Source: an uncultured Clostridia bacterium
GTDB lineage: Bacteria; Bacillota; Clostridia; TANB77; CAG-508
Direction: 5' to 3'
DNA length: 49,131 bases
NCBI GenBank assembly: GCA_944389395.1
Contig: CALXME010000005.1
Location: 1-49,131 of the forward strand
Positions 1 to 9,172 of this stretch are shown one piece after another. The stretch's first letter is position 1. Each line of letters opens with the position of its first letter. A program made the translations under genes and the position numbers. The notes beneath the pieces were generated by a model. That model saw only the letters and a program-made list of their open reading frames with translations. It was not told where the DNA came from and made no database searches.

Positions 1-1302
1 GGACATATTGAAACATCAGAAGAAATGGTGCAATTTAAGGCATTTTTCAATGAATGGTTTTTACGAGATACATCAAGAAAAGTAAGAAATGGAAAGAGAA
101 CAAGAGCAAAAGAAGGAAAAGTAATGACAACATATCCTACTTATGGCTATAAAAAAGATCCATTAGATTATAATCATTATATAATTGACCAAGATATTGC
201 TCCAATAGTTAGAAGAATATTTATGTTAGCAAGAAATGGAAAAACACCAACAGAGATAGGAAAAATATTAACAGACGAAAAAACATTAGTGCCATCAGAG
301 GTTGTAGGAAATGGGCATACAAGAAAAGATGGAATAAAAAGAGGTTGGAACAGAAACACAGTAAAAAGAATATTGCAAAATGTAACTTATCTAGGTTGGG
401 TATCAAATGGAAATACAAAAAAGATAAACTATAAAAGTAAGAAAACAATGATAATGCCAATAGAAGATAGAATAATCAAAAAAGGTATGCACACACCAAT
501 AATAGATGAAGAAACTTTTAATATAGTACAAGATATGATAAAGAGTAGAACATCGACAAGAGTAAAAAGTTATGATTGGTTACTAAAAGGGTTAGTTTGT
601 TGCAAAGAATGTGGCAAGAAATTAAGTCTAGTACCACAAAAACATCCTAATAAAACAACATTTTATTTAAGATGTAACACTTATGCAACAAATACACATT
701 TAGGATTATGCACACTACATAGCAATAATTTAGAAAAAGTAACAAACTTTGTAATTGGACAAATCAAGAAAAGATGTAAAGAATTTTTAAGTGAAGAAAA
801 ATATACTAAAATAGCAAAAACATCAAAAGACAAGATAATCAAAGATAAGTTTAATGTTAAAAATGAAATTCTTATTACGTAAGTAACAAGGTTCTGGGGT
901 CCCCACTCGCAATCTTTGATTGCGTAGTAGGGTCAGGTTCTTATTTTAGAAAAGAAAATTAAAGATATAAACAAGAGAATAGACAAGTTATACAAAGATA
1001 AATATAATGGACTATTTGAAGATGAAGATTTTTTGAGACTTTATTCAAGACAAATAGAAAGTAGAAAACAAGTAGAAGAAAGAATAAAACAATTGAAAGA
1101 GTTAGAAGAAAAAGAAGATTCATCAGTAGACATTGATAAACTTGTTAAAGATTTTGTAAATATGAAAGAAATAACAAGAACAATGCTTGTATCTTTAGTT
1201 GATAAGATAGAAATATCAGAGAATAAAGAAATAACTATATATTATAAATTCAATATTTTAAATATGGGAAAAGAAGATAATAAATTACAAAATGTTGGCT
1301 AA
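1..1302 (+). pseudogene. Large serine recombinase, 5' truncated by window edge and interrupted by an insertion
   Basis: Frame 1 is open from base 1, so the gene starts upstream. The visible part holds the end of the resolvase domain, the recombinase domain (YGYKKD, GWNRNTVKRIL) and a zinc ribbon (CCKEC near codon 199, second pair near RCN and GLC), followed by the coiled-coil tail typical of large serine integrases. A TAA at 880-882 lies inside a short inserted element. Removing 69 bp between two TTCTTATT copies (869-876, 938-945) joins the two halves in the same frame, with the C-terminal part running to 1302. Such enzymes move integrative elements or phages. The C-terminal coiled coil is cut off here, so the protein is probably inactive. 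The recombinase assignment is firm; loss of function is inferred. Confidence 0.85.
869..945. mobile_element. 69-bp palindromic insertion with 8-bp direct repeats
   Basis: An 8-bp direct repeat TTCTTATT flanks 61 bp of unrelated, GC-richer sequence (877-937). Its core is the hairpin CGCAATC-TTT-GATTGCG (908-924), extended imperfectly by CCCCACT and AGTAGGG. The insert length is a multiple of three, yet it brings TAA and TAG-TAG stops into the recombinase frame. Structure and target duplication fit a very small non-autonomous element. No transposase is in the window, and no second copy was seen here. Confidence 0.7.
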
Positions 1303-1319
1303 ATAAAAAATAGTCATAA

Positions 1320-1556
1320 CGGAATATTAGGACAATAATAGATGCTTGTATAGATGAGCTTGAAATTGGAGAAAAAGTTATAATATACAAAAAAGAAAAA
1401 GGAGAAATTGATATAGCCAGATCTATTATTATTAGAGAATCAATGTATAAAAAACTAGAAAATATGAGAGAAAAATATGGAATTTCTATTTCAAAATTAG
1501 TGAATATTGCAATAAGAGAAGGATTGAATAAGTATTTAAAAAATGCAAAGAAATAA
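1320..1556 (+). pseudogene. Ribbon-helix-helix DNA-binding protein fragment
   Basis: An open frame from just after a TAA at 1317-1319 to the TAA at 1554-1556 encodes about 78 residues. The C-terminal part (REKYGISISKLVNIAIREG) looks like a CopG/Arc ribbon-helix-helix domain. The first in-frame ATG is at 1443 and would leave only the last 37 codons. No Shine-Dalgarno or standard start lies earlier, so the 5' end seems lost. It follows the broken recombinase and may be part of the same decayed mobile element. Confidence 0.5.
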
Positions 1557-1606
1557 AAATTAAATAATAGAGCTAAAATAAGAAATATAGAAAAGAGGAT
1601 GAAGAA

Positions 1607-2719
1607 ATGAAAAAATATTATTTTACTTCTGAAAGTGTAACAGAAGGACATCCAGACAAATTATGTGATAGTATATCAGATACAATTTTGGATGAATGTA
1701 TTAAGATAGACAAAAATGCAAGAGTAGCAGTAGAAACTTTTGCATCTGGAAATGAAATAACTATTGCAGGACAAATTACATTAAAAGAAGATTTACCTAA
1801 TATAGAGCAATTAGCAAGAGAAAAAATAAAAGAAATCGGATATGATAATGAAAAGACCGATATGGATTATAGAACATGTAAAATAAATATTAATATTACA
1901 AAACAAAGTCCAGATATTGCGATGGGTGTAGATGTAGGTGGAGCTGGAGATCAAGGCATTATGTTTGGATATGCATGTGATGAAACACCAAATTACATGC
2001 CTTATGCTATTGATACTGCTCATCAGTTAGCGAGAAAATTAACAAATGTAAGAAGAGATAAGGTGATTCCATATCTAAGACCAGATGGAAAAACACAAGT
2101 TACAGTAGAATATGAAAATGAAATTCCAAAAAGAATAGAAACCATTTTAATTTCAACACAGCATGAAGATGGAATAAAACAAGAAGTTCTAAAACAAGAT
2201 ATCATAGAAAAAGTTATTAAAACAACAATTCCAGAAAATATGATAGACGAAAATACCAATATTTACATTAACCCAACAGGAAGATTTGTGATTGGAGGTC
2301 CTTTAGGAGATACTGGACTAACGGGAAGAAAGATTATTGTAGATACTTACGGAGGTTATAGCAGACACGGAGGAGGAGCATTTTCTGGAAAAGACCCAAG
2401 TAAAGTAGATAGAAGTGCAGCTTATATGATGCGTCATATTGCTAAAAATATAGTGGCAAATGGATATGCTAAAAAATGTGAAATCCAAGTTTCTTATAGT
2501 ATCGGAATGAAAGAACCATTATCCATTTATGTTAATACTTATGGAACTTCAAAAAAATCAGAAGAAGAATTAGTAGAAATTATTAAAGATAAATTTGTTC
2601 TAACACCAGATGGAATGCTCCATTATTTAGATTTAAAAAGACCAATCTATTCCAAAACGACAAATTATGGACATTTCGGGAAAAATGAATTACCTTGGGA
2701 AAAGATAATAGAGATGTAA
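1607..2719 (+). CDS. metK: S-adenosylmethionine synthetase
   Basis: Makes S-adenosylmethionine from methionine and ATP in the cytoplasm. The protein has 370 residues, slightly shorter than the usual 380-400. Visible signatures are [10 protein letters not shown] at the N terminus (ATP site), [13 protein letters not shown] near residue 111, and the glycine-rich loop [18 protein letters not shown] near residue 245 with the active-site lysines. A GAGG Shine-Dalgarno stands just before the ATG. No SAM riboswitch-like structure was recognised in the short leader after the ribbon-helix-helix fragment. The gene is followed by about 190 bp with a repeat fragment and the pta promoter, so it is probably transcribed on its own. 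Confidence 0.96.
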   Translation: MKKYYFTSESVTEGHPDKLCDSISDTILDECIKIDKNARVAVETFASGNEITIAGQITLKEDLPNIEQLAREKIKEIGYDNEKTDMDYRTCKININITKQSPDIAMGVDVGGAGDQGIMFGYACDETPNYMPYAIDTAHQLARKLTNVRRDKVIPYLRPDGKTQVTVEYENEIPKRIETILISTQHEDGIKQEVLKQDIIEKVIKTTIPENMIDENTNIYINPTGRFVIGGPLGDTGLTGRKIIVDTYGGYSRHGGGAFSGKDPSKVDRSAAYMMRHIAKNIVANGYAKKCEIQVSYSIGMKEPLSIYVNTYGTSKKSEEELVEIIKDKFVLTPDGMLHYLDLKRPIYSKTTNYGHFGKNELPWEKIIEM

Positions 2720-2732
2720 TCTATATAAATAA

Positions 2733-2770
2733 CTTAACAATCCGAGTCTTGCCAGCAAAATATTAATAGA
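2733..2770. repeat. Partial copy of TTGATATATTAATATT-type palindromic element
   Basis: The stretch TTAACAATCCGAGTCTTGCC followed by AAAATATTAATA matches the right half of the elements at 5175-5266 and 12609-12689. The left half is missing, so this is a decayed copy between metK and pta. Confidence 0.55.
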
Positions 2771-2845
2771 ACAATACTTTTGAGTAATAAAAAGTGAAAA
2801 ATCATTAACTAGTAATATAACATTCATTTTTTATTCCAAAAATAC

Positions 2846-2874
2846 TTGTGCTTTTTCGAAATTCCTTATATAAT
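2846..2874 (+). promoter_or_regulatory. Promoter of pta-ackA
   Basis: TTGTGC (2846-2851) and TATAAT (2869-2874) are separated by 17 bp and lie 34 bp before the pta start. Upstream at about 2790-2808 is GTGAAAAATCATTAACTA, which is nearly repeated at 9065-9081 before the FIST gene promoter. It has a weak resemblance to a Rex (redox) operator, but this is not secure. Confidence 0.7.
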
Positions 2875-2907
2875 AATACTATCAAAAAAGGAAGGAAGGA
2901 ATAAAAA

Positions 2908-3912
2908 ATGGCATTTATTGAAGAAATCAAAAAAAGAGCAAAACAAGACATAAAAACAATTGTACTTCCAGAAGCAGAAGATATCAGAACACTAGAAGCA
3001 ACAGAAAATGTATTAAAAGAAAAATATGCCAATATAGTATTAATTGGAAATGCACAAAAAATAAGACAAAAAGCAGAAGAAAATAACTTGAATATTACAG
3101 GAGCACAAATAGTCGACCCTAACAATTCTGAAAAATATGATGAATATGTTAATTTGTTGTATGAATTAAGAAAAAATAAGGGAATGACAATAGAAAAAGC
3201 AAAAGAATTAGTAAAAGACCCTGTATATTATGGAATGTTAATGGTAAAGGACGAAACAAGTAATGCAGATGGATTAGTATCAGGTGCAGTACACTCTACA
3301 TCAGATACATTACGACCAGCTCTGCAAATTCTAAAAACAGCACCAGACACCAAGTTAGTATCTGCTTTTTTTGTTATGGTAGTACCAAATTGCGAATATG
3401 GAGAAAATGGAACATTCATCTTTGCAGATAGTGGACTAAATCCAGAACCATCTGCAGAAGAACTATCAGAAATAGCCATTTCTTCTAGCAAAAGCTTTAA
3501 GCAGTTAGTACAAAAAGAAGCAAAAGTAGCAATGCTTTCCTATTCTACCTATGGCAGTGCCAAATCAGAACTAACAGAAAAAATGATACAAGCAACTAAA
3601 ATAACAAAAGAAAAAGATAATGCATTATTAGTAGATGGAGAATTACAATTAGATGCAGCCATCATACCAGAAATAGCAAGAGCAAAAGCACCAGAAAGTC
3701 CTTTGAAAGGAGAAGCAAATGTTTTAATATTTCCAGATTTGAATGCAGGAAATATAGGTTACAAATTAGTACAAAGATTAGCAAAAGCAGAAGCTTATGG
3801 ACCATTATGCCAGGGCATTGCTAAACCAGTAAATGATTTATCAAGAGGATGTAGCAGTAAAGATATTGCAGGAGTAATAGCTATCACAGCTGTGCAAGCA
3901 CAGGTAAAATAA
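2908..3912 (+). CDS. pta: Phosphate acetyltransferase
   Basis: Converts acetyl-CoA and phosphate to acetyl phosphate and CoA, the first step of acetate fermentation. The 334 residues match the short single-domain Pta form (PTA_PTB family). Recognisable segments are the N-terminal IVLPEAEDIRTLEA, the central DGLVSGAVHSTSDTLRPALQ and the C-terminal LNAGNIGYKLVQRLAKAEAY with GPLCQGIAKPVNDLSRGCS. A GGAAGGA Shine-Dalgarno precedes the ATG. ackA begins 14 bp after the stop, so the two are surely cotranscribed. Phosphotransbutyrylase is the main alternative; the C-terminal PVNDLSRG motif and the neighbouring acetate kinase favour Pta. Confidence 0.95.
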   Translation: MAFIEEIKKRAKQDIKTIVLPEAEDIRTLEATENVLKEKYANIVLIGNAQKIRQKAEENNLNITGAQIVDPNNSEKYDEYVNLLYELRKNKGMTIEKAKELVKDPVYYGMLMVKDETSNADGLVSGAVHSTSDTLRPALQILKTAPDTKLVSAFFVMVVPNCEYGENGTFIFADSGLNPEPSAEELSEIAISSSKSFKQLVQKEAKVAMLSYSTYGSAKSELTEKMIQATKITKEKDNALLVDGELQLDAAIIPEIARAKAPESPLKGEANVLIFPDLNAGNIGYKLVQRLAKAEAYGPLCQGIAKPVNDLSRGCSSKDIAGVIAITAVQAQVK

Positions 3913-3926
3913 AAGGAGGAGAGCTT

Positions 3927-5120
3927 ATGAAAATTTTAGTATTAAACTCAGGTAGTTCATCATTAAAATATCAAGTAATTGATATGAAAACAGAAGAAAT
4001 GTTAGCAAAAGGATATTTTGAAAGAATAGGACAACCAAATTCTTTTCTAACACACAAAGTAAATGGAGAAAAACACAAATTTGAACATCCAGCAAAAAAC
4101 CATGAACAAGCAATAGAATTTGTATTAAACAGATTAGTAAACAAACATTATGGGGTATTAGATTCTTTGAACGAGTTAGCAGGTATTGGACATCGAGTTG
4201 TACATGGGGGAGAAAAATTTAGTAATTCAGTAATTATTACAAATGAAGTAATTGAAGAAATTAAAAAATGTTCAGATTTAGCGCCATTACATAACCCAGC
4301 AGCAATATTAGGAATAGAAGCTTGTAGAAAAATAGTACCTAATATGAAAATGGTAGCAGTATTTGATACAGCATTTCATCAAACTATTAGTAAAGAAAAA
4401 TATATTTTTCCAATACCATATAATTATTATAAAAAATATGGAATTAGAAAATATGGATTCCATGGAAGTTCTCACCAATATGTAGCAAATAGAGTAGCAG
4501 AACTAATGGAAAAGGATATCAAAGACTTAAAAATTGTAAACTGTCATTTAGGGCAAGGCTGTAGTGTCTGTGCTATTAAAGATGGAAAATCAGTAGAAAC
4601 CAGTATGGGACTTACACCACTTGGTGGAATTCCAATGGGAAGCAGAAGTGGAGATTTGGATCCATCTATTATTACATATCTAATGCAAAAAGAAAATTTA
4701 TCTGTTGATGATATAAATTATGTTTTGAACAAAGAATCTGGAATATATGGAGTATCTGGAATATCAGTAGATATGAGAGATATTGAAGTAGAAGCAGAAG
4801 CAGGAGGATATCATGCACAACTAGCTTTAGATGTATTCCATTATTTAACTGCATGTTATATAGCAAGATGTGCTGTTGCAATGGGTGGAATAGATGTGCT
4901 AACTTTTACAGCAGGAGTTGGAGAAAAAGGACCAATTTCTAGAAATGCTATTTGTAAGCAATTAGAATTTTTGGGAGTTAAAATAGATGAGGTTAAAAAT
5001 GATGTCAAAGGAGAAGAAAGAGAAATTTCAGCTTCTGATTCTAAAGTGAAAATATATATTGTTCCAACCAATGAAGAGTTAATGATAGCAAGAGAAACTT
5101 TAAGATTAGTTGATGCTTAG
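3927..5120 (+). CDS. ackA: Acetate kinase (first copy)
   Basis: Transfers phosphate from acetyl phosphate to ADP, giving acetate and ATP. The 397 residues carry the acetate kinase residues known from the family: Asn7 in VLNSGSSSLKYQ, the Arg in GHRVVHGG, His in LAPLHNPA, Asp in VFDTAFH, His in GFHGSSH, Arg in MGSRSGDLDP and Glu in PTNEELMIARET. The phosphate loop reads HLGQG, where well-studied acetate kinases have HLGNG. A GGAGGAG Shine-Dalgarno lies between pta and this ATG. A second, clearly paralogous kinase follows 220 bp downstream. The acetate kinase call is favoured over butyrate kinase by the length and the RSGDLDP motif. Confidence 0.94.
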   Translation: MKILVLNSGSSSLKYQVIDMKTEEMLAKGYFERIGQPNSFLTHKVNGEKHKFEHPAKNHEQAIEFVLNRLVNKHYGVLDSLNELAGIGHRVVHGGEKFSNSVIITNEVIEEIKKCSDLAPLHNPAAILGIEACRKIVPNMKMVAVFDTAFHQTISKEKYIFPIPYNYYKKYGIRKYGFHGSSHQYVANRVAELMEKDIKDLKIVNCHLGQGCSVCAIKDGKSVETSMGLTPLGGIPMGSRSGDLDPSIITYLMQKENLSVDDINYVLNKESGIYGVSGISVDMRDIEVEAEAGGYHAQLALDVFHYLTACYIARCAVAMGGIDVLTFTAGVGEKGPISRNAICKQLEFLGVKIDEVKNDVKGEEREISASDSKVKIYIVPTNEELMIARETLRLVDA

Positions 5121-5127
5121 AAATAAA

Positions 5128-5317
5128 GTTGCCAATAGGGACATTCCTTTTTGGCAACTATAATGATTTTTTATAAATTGTTGATATATTAATATTTCTG
5201 ACAAAAACATAGCTGGGGTTTAACAATCTGGGTCTTTGTCTGTCAATATTAATATATCAACAATTTAAGATGAATATTTTATAGATGTTGCCAAAAAGGA
5301 ATGTCCCCATTGGCAAC
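5128..5317. repeat. Nested palindromic repeat between the two acetate kinase genes
   Basis: Two 31-bp arms, each starting GTTGCCA and ending TGGCAAC, lie at 5128-5158 and 5287-5317. They are inverted copies of each other with one mismatch. Inside is a second element (5175-5266) bounded by TTGATATATTAATATT and its inverted complement. The interior pairs GACAAA with TTTGTC where the copy at 12609 pairs GGCAA with TTGCC. It thus looks like one repeat element inserted in or carried by another. The whole can fold into a very long hairpin that may limit readthrough into the second kinase. Confidence 0.8.
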
Positions 5318-5340
5318 TTTAAAAGAAAGGAAAAGATAAA

Positions 5341-6528
5341 ATGAAAATATTAGTATTAAACTGTGGTAGTTCATCATTAAAATACCAATTAATAAACATG
5401 GAAAACGAAGAAGTACTAGCTTCTGGAAAATACGAAAGAATAGGAGAAAAAGAAGCTTTTATCACACATAAAGTAAATGGGCAAAAAATTAAAATAGATA
5501 ACCCAGCATATAACCACACAGAAGCAATCAAATTCACATTAGACCAATTATTAAATCCAGAATATAAAGTAATAAACAGTTTAGAGGAAATAAATGCAAT
5601 TGGACATCGTCTAGTACATGGAGGAGAAAAAATTTCAGATTCTGTAGTAATAGATGCTCATGTAATAGAAGTATTAAAAGAATATACAGACTTAGCACCA
5701 CTACATAATCCAGCCTGCATATTAGGAATAGAAGCTTGTAAAGAAGTAATGCCAGATAAACCAATGGTAGGAGTATTTGATACTGCATTCCATTATTCTA
5801 TTCCAAAAGAAAGATATATTTATCCAGTACCTTATGAATATTATAAAAAATATAGTATAAGAAAATATGGATTCCATGGAACTTCACACAAATATGTATC
5901 ACAAAGATTAGCAGAAATTGAAAATAAACCAATTGAAGATATGAAAATAGTAACATGTCATTTAGGTCAAGGCTCTAGCATTTGTGCTATTGAAGGTGGT
6001 AAATCAGTAGATACTAGTATGGGATTAACACCACTTGGAGGAATTCCAATGGTAACAAGAAGTGGAGATTTAGACCCATCTGTATTATTATATATCATGA
6101 AAAAAGAAAAATTATCTGCACAAGAAATGGAAGATATCTTAAATAAAAAATCAGGAGTATCAGGAATTTCAGGATTAGCTCCAGATTTTAGAGTAATTGA
6201 GCAAGCAGCCAATGATGGAGATGAAAAAGCACAAATTGCAATGGATAATTTTAAATATTCAGTAGCAAGTTTTATTGCAAAATATGCAGTTGCTATGAAT
6301 GGGATTGACAGTATCATATTTACTGGAGGAGTTGGAGAAAACCAAATCAATATTAGAAAAGGTATTTGTGAACAATTGAAATTTATGGGAGTAGAATTAG
6401 ATAATGAAAAAAATCAAATAAGAAGTGAAGAAAAATTAATATCAAAAGATACTTCAAAAGTGAAAGTATATGTAATTCCAACAAATGAGGAATTAATGAT
6501 AGCAAAAGAAACTCAAAGACTAATATAA
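5341..6528 (+). CDS. Acetate kinase paralogue (second copy)
   Basis: A 395-residue acetate kinase family protein that resembles the upstream copy along its whole length (VLNCGSSSLKYQ, GHRLVHGGEKIS, LAPLHNPA, VFDTAFHYS, GFHGTSH, PTNEELMIAKET). It also has HLGQG in the phosphate loop. It differs in reading PMVTRSGDLDP, with Val where the first copy and most acetate kinases have Gly before T/S-R-S-G-D. It therefore probably remains a kinase of a short-chain acyl phosphate, but may differ in substrate or rate. GGAAAAG is a modest Shine-Dalgarno. IMP dehydrogenase follows with a 33-bp gap, so the two may share a transcript. Confidence 0.9.
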   Translation: MKILVLNCGSSSLKYQLINMENEEVLASGKYERIGEKEAFITHKVNGQKIKIDNPAYNHTEAIKFTLDQLLNPEYKVINSLEEINAIGHRLVHGGEKISDSVVIDAHVIEVLKEYTDLAPLHNPACILGIEACKEVMPDKPMVGVFDTAFHYSIPKERYIYPVPYEYYKKYSIRKYGFHGTSHKYVSQRLAEIENKPIEDMKIVTCHLGQGSSICAIEGGKSVDTSMGLTPLGGIPMVTRSGDLDPSVLLYIMKKEKLSAQEMEDILNKKSGVSGISGLAPDFRVIEQAANDGDEKAQIAMDNFKYSVASFIAKYAVAMNGIDSIIFTGGVGENQINIRKGICEQLKFMGVELDNEKNQIRSEEKLISKDTSKVKVYVIPTNEELMIAKETQRLI

Positions 6529-6561
6529 AGTTAATATTATATGGAAATGGAGGAATGGAAG

Positions 6562-8067
6562 ATGGCAAAGATTTTAGAAGATATTTCTAGAACATTTAAT
6601 GAATTTTTATTACTACCAAATTTAACAGATGAAAGGTGTATTCCTAATAATGTATCACTAAGAACACCACTAGTAAAATACAAAAAAGGAGAAGAAGCAA
6701 AATATTATGCAAATGTACCAATGGTATCAGCAATTATGCAAGCAGTTTCAGGAGAAGAAATGGCAATTGCACTTGCTCGTGAAGGTGGAGTAGCATTTAT
6801 TTATGGTTCACAATCCATTGAAGCACAAGCAAACATGGTAAGACATGTCAAAAAACACAAAGCAGGATTTGTGGTTAGTGATTCTAATGTAAAATCTGGT
6901 ACTTCATTAGGAGAAGTTATTGAATTAGTAAAACAAACAGGACATTCTACAGTTATCATTACAGATGACGGAAGTGCAAATGGTAAATTTTTAGGATTAG
7001 TAACAGATAAAGATTATCGTATCACAAGAGAAGATTTTAATAATCCAATTGATGACTATATGACTCCAAAAGAAAGAGTGGTTTGGGCTCATGAAGGTAT
7101 TAGTTTATCAGAAGCAAATGATATTATTTGGGAAAACAAAATTGCATGTTTACCTATTTTAGATGAAGAAGAACACTTAAAATACTTAGTATTTAGAAGA
7201 GATTATGAAGAAAGAAAAAATAATCCTTATTCTTTATTAGATGAAAACAAGAGATATATTGTTGGTGCAGGTATAAATACAAGAGATTATGAAGAAAGAA
7301 TCCCGGCTTTAGTAGAAGCAGGAGTAGATATGATTTGTATGGATTCATCTGATGGATACTCTGTTTGGCAAAAAAATACCATTGATTTTGTAAGAGCAAA
7401 TTATGGAGATAGTGTTAAAATCGGTGCAGGTAATGTAGTAGATAAAGAAGGATTTCGTTACTTAGCAGAAGCAGGAGCTGACTTCATTAAAGTTGGTGTA
7501 GGTGGAGGTTCTATTTGTATTACTCGTGAAACGAAAGGAATTGGACGAGGACAAGCATCTGCTTTAATTGATGTAGTGGCAGCAAGAGATGAATATTTTA
7601 AAGAAACAGGTATTTATATTCCTGTATGTTCTGATGGTGGAATTGTACATGACCATCATATCACAATTGCTTTAGCTTTAGGAGCAGATTTTGTAATGAT
7701 GGGTAGATATTTCGCAAGATTTGATGAAAGCCCAACAAGACTATTAAAAAGAGGTAATGGTTATGTAAAAGAATACTGGGGAGAAGGTTCTAACCGTGCT
7801 AGAAATTGGCAAAGATATGATATGGGAGGAGATAAAAAACTTTCTTTTGAAGAAGGTGTAGATTCTTATATCCCTTATGCAGGAAGCTTAAAAGATAATT
7901 TAGCAATTACATGTAGTAAAATAAAATCAACCATGTGTAACTGTGGAAGTATCTCTATTCCAGAATTTCATGAAAAGGCAAGATTGACATTAGTTTCTGA
8001 TGTTAGTATTTCAGAAGGTAGTGCTCATGATGTTATTTTAAAAGAAATAGATAATCAATTTAAATAA
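6562..8067 (+). CDS. guaB: IMP dehydrogenase, divergent subfamily with CBS pair
   Basis: Oxidises IMP to XMP with NAD+, the committed step to guanine nucleotides. An earlier ATG at 6541 exists, but GGAGG at 6549-6553 is placed for ATG 6562, giving 501 residues. A TIM barrel is split by two CBS domains (about residues 95-220). The catalytic loop reads [18 protein letters not shown] with the active-site Cys, followed by [23 protein letters not shown], the flap [17 protein letters not shown] and a C-terminal STMCNCGS. This pattern, with GIGRGQ after the catalytic loop, is the one I recall from the bacterial-type IMPDH of the protist Tritrichomonas foetus and differs from the common GSICTTR-GVGVPQ type. 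The family is certain; the subfamily comparison is from memory. Confidence 0.93.
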   Translation: MAKILEDISRTFNEFLLLPNLTDERCIPNNVSLRTPLVKYKKGEEAKYYANVPMVSAIMQAVSGEEMAIALAREGGVAFIYGSQSIEAQANMVRHVKKHKAGFVVSDSNVKSGTSLGEVIELVKQTGHSTVIITDDGSANGKFLGLVTDKDYRITREDFNNPIDDYMTPKERVVWAHEGISLSEANDIIWENKIACLPILDEEEHLKYLVFRRDYEERKNNPYSLLDENKRYIVGAGINTRDYEERIPALVEAGVDMICMDSSDGYSVWQKNTIDFVRANYGDSVKIGAGNVVDKEGFRYLAEAGADFIKVGVGGGSICITRETKGIGRGQASALIDVVAARDEYFKETGIYIPVCSDGGIVHDHHITIALALGADFVMMGRYFARFDESPTRLLKRGNGYVKEYWGEGSNRARNWQRYDMGGDKKLSFEEGVDSYIPYAGSLKDNLAITCSKIKSTMCNCGSISIPEFHEKARLTLVSDVSISEGSAHDVILKEIDNQFK

Positions 8068-8080
8068 AAAGGAAAGAAAA

Positions 8081-9061
8081 ATGGGAGAAAAAATAGATAT
8101 CATATTAGCTACATATAATACACATATACCATACTTAAAAGAACAAATAGATAGCATATTAAATCAAACATATCAAAATATACATTTAATAATTAGTGAT
8201 GACAATTCACCTAATAAAGAAATACAAGAAATATTAAAACAATATGAAAAGCAAGACAAAAGAGTCACAATATATTTACAAGAAGAAAACAAAGGATATA
8301 TTAAAAACTTTGAATTCTTATTAAAAGAATCAGAAGCAAATTACATTATGTTTGCAGACCATGATGATATTTGGTATCCACAAAAGGTAGAAAAAAGTAT
8401 AGAAACCTTAAAAAAAGAAAATGTCGATTTAGCGTATTGCGATGCAGAGCAGATTAATGAAAAAGGAGAAATCATACACAAAAGCTATCTTACTTATAAA
8501 AATGTTCCATGTATTCAAGGAAAAGACAATTTAGCCATTTCTCGATGTATAGGAATAGGATGTTCACAAATATTTACAAAAAAAGTAAAACAAAGAATGT
8601 TACCATTTACAGACCAAGTAATGGCACATGATTGGTTATCTGCATTTATTGCTAATGAGGAGAATGGTATATATTGTATTAAAGAACCTCTATTAGGCTA
8701 TCGCTTACACAATACCAATGTGTTTGGAGGAAGAAATTTATCGCAAAATTTAGCAAACTGGAAAGAAGAACATGGTAATACATATTCTTCTTATTTAAAA
8801 TATAGAAAAGAAAGCGTTATAAATAAAGCCTATTTAGATGGTGCCAAAATGTGCTTACAATATGCAAAAATAGAAGAAGATAAAAAATGGATAAAACAAC
8901 TGATTAAATATTATGAAAATTTGGAAAATAGTAAATATATCAATATTCATTTAGCAAAATATTTTAAGTTTTTAAAAGGAAAAAATTTAATAAAGAAAAT
9001 GATAAAAGAAATTCTTATTTTTCATTTTCCAATAATTGCTTATTTGGCTTTTAAATACTAA
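8081..9061 (+). CDS. Family 2 glycosyltransferase
   Basis: A 326-residue GT-A fold transferase. The N terminus (IDIILATYNTHIPYLKEQID, ISDDNSP) binds the nucleotide sugar. A metal-binding FADHDDIW motif lies near residue 90, and the acceptor region carries HDWLSAF near residue 184. The pattern is that of rhamnosyl- or galactofuranosyl-type transferases acting on cell-surface polysaccharide on the inner face of the membrane. The sugar cannot be told from sequence. A GGAAAG Shine-Dalgarno sits in the 13-bp gap after guaB, so it is likely the last gene of that operon. No other surface-sugar genes are nearby. Confidence 0.88.
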   Translation: MGEKIDIILATYNTHIPYLKEQIDSILNQTYQNIHLIISDDNSPNKEIQEILKQYEKQDKRVTIYLQEENKGYIKNFEFLLKESEANYIMFADHDDIWYPQKVEKSIETLKKENVDLAYCDAEQINEKGEIIHKSYLTYKNVPCIQGKDNLAISRCIGIGCSQIFTKKVKQRMLPFTDQVMAHDWLSAFIANEENGIYCIKEPLLGYRLHNTNVFGGRNLSQNLANWKEEHGNTYSSYLKYRKESVINKAYLDGAKMCLQYAKIEEDKKWIKQLIKYYENLENSKYINIHLAKYFKFLKGKNLIKKMIKEILIFHFPIIAYLAFKY

Positions 9062-9108
9062 TAAGTGAAAATCATTAACTAAATTTATTATAAATTTCAC
9101 AAAAAATA

Positions 9109-9137
9109 TTGTCACAAAAAAATATTATTGATATAAT
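9109..9137 (+). promoter_or_regulatory. Promoter of the FIST gene
   Basis: TTGTCA (9109-9114) and TATAAT (9132-9137) are spaced by 17 bp, 35 bp before the ATG. GTGAAAATCATTAACTA at 9065-9081 resembles the sequence upstream of the pta promoter and could be a shared regulator site. Confidence 0.7.
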
Positions 9138-9172
9138 TTAGACATAATAAAAATACGAAGGAGGAAAAAGGT

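Noticed and set aside
1557..1606. SAM riboswitch before metK
   Set aside because: The leader is only about 50 bp after the upstream fragment, with no multi-helix structure or terminator.
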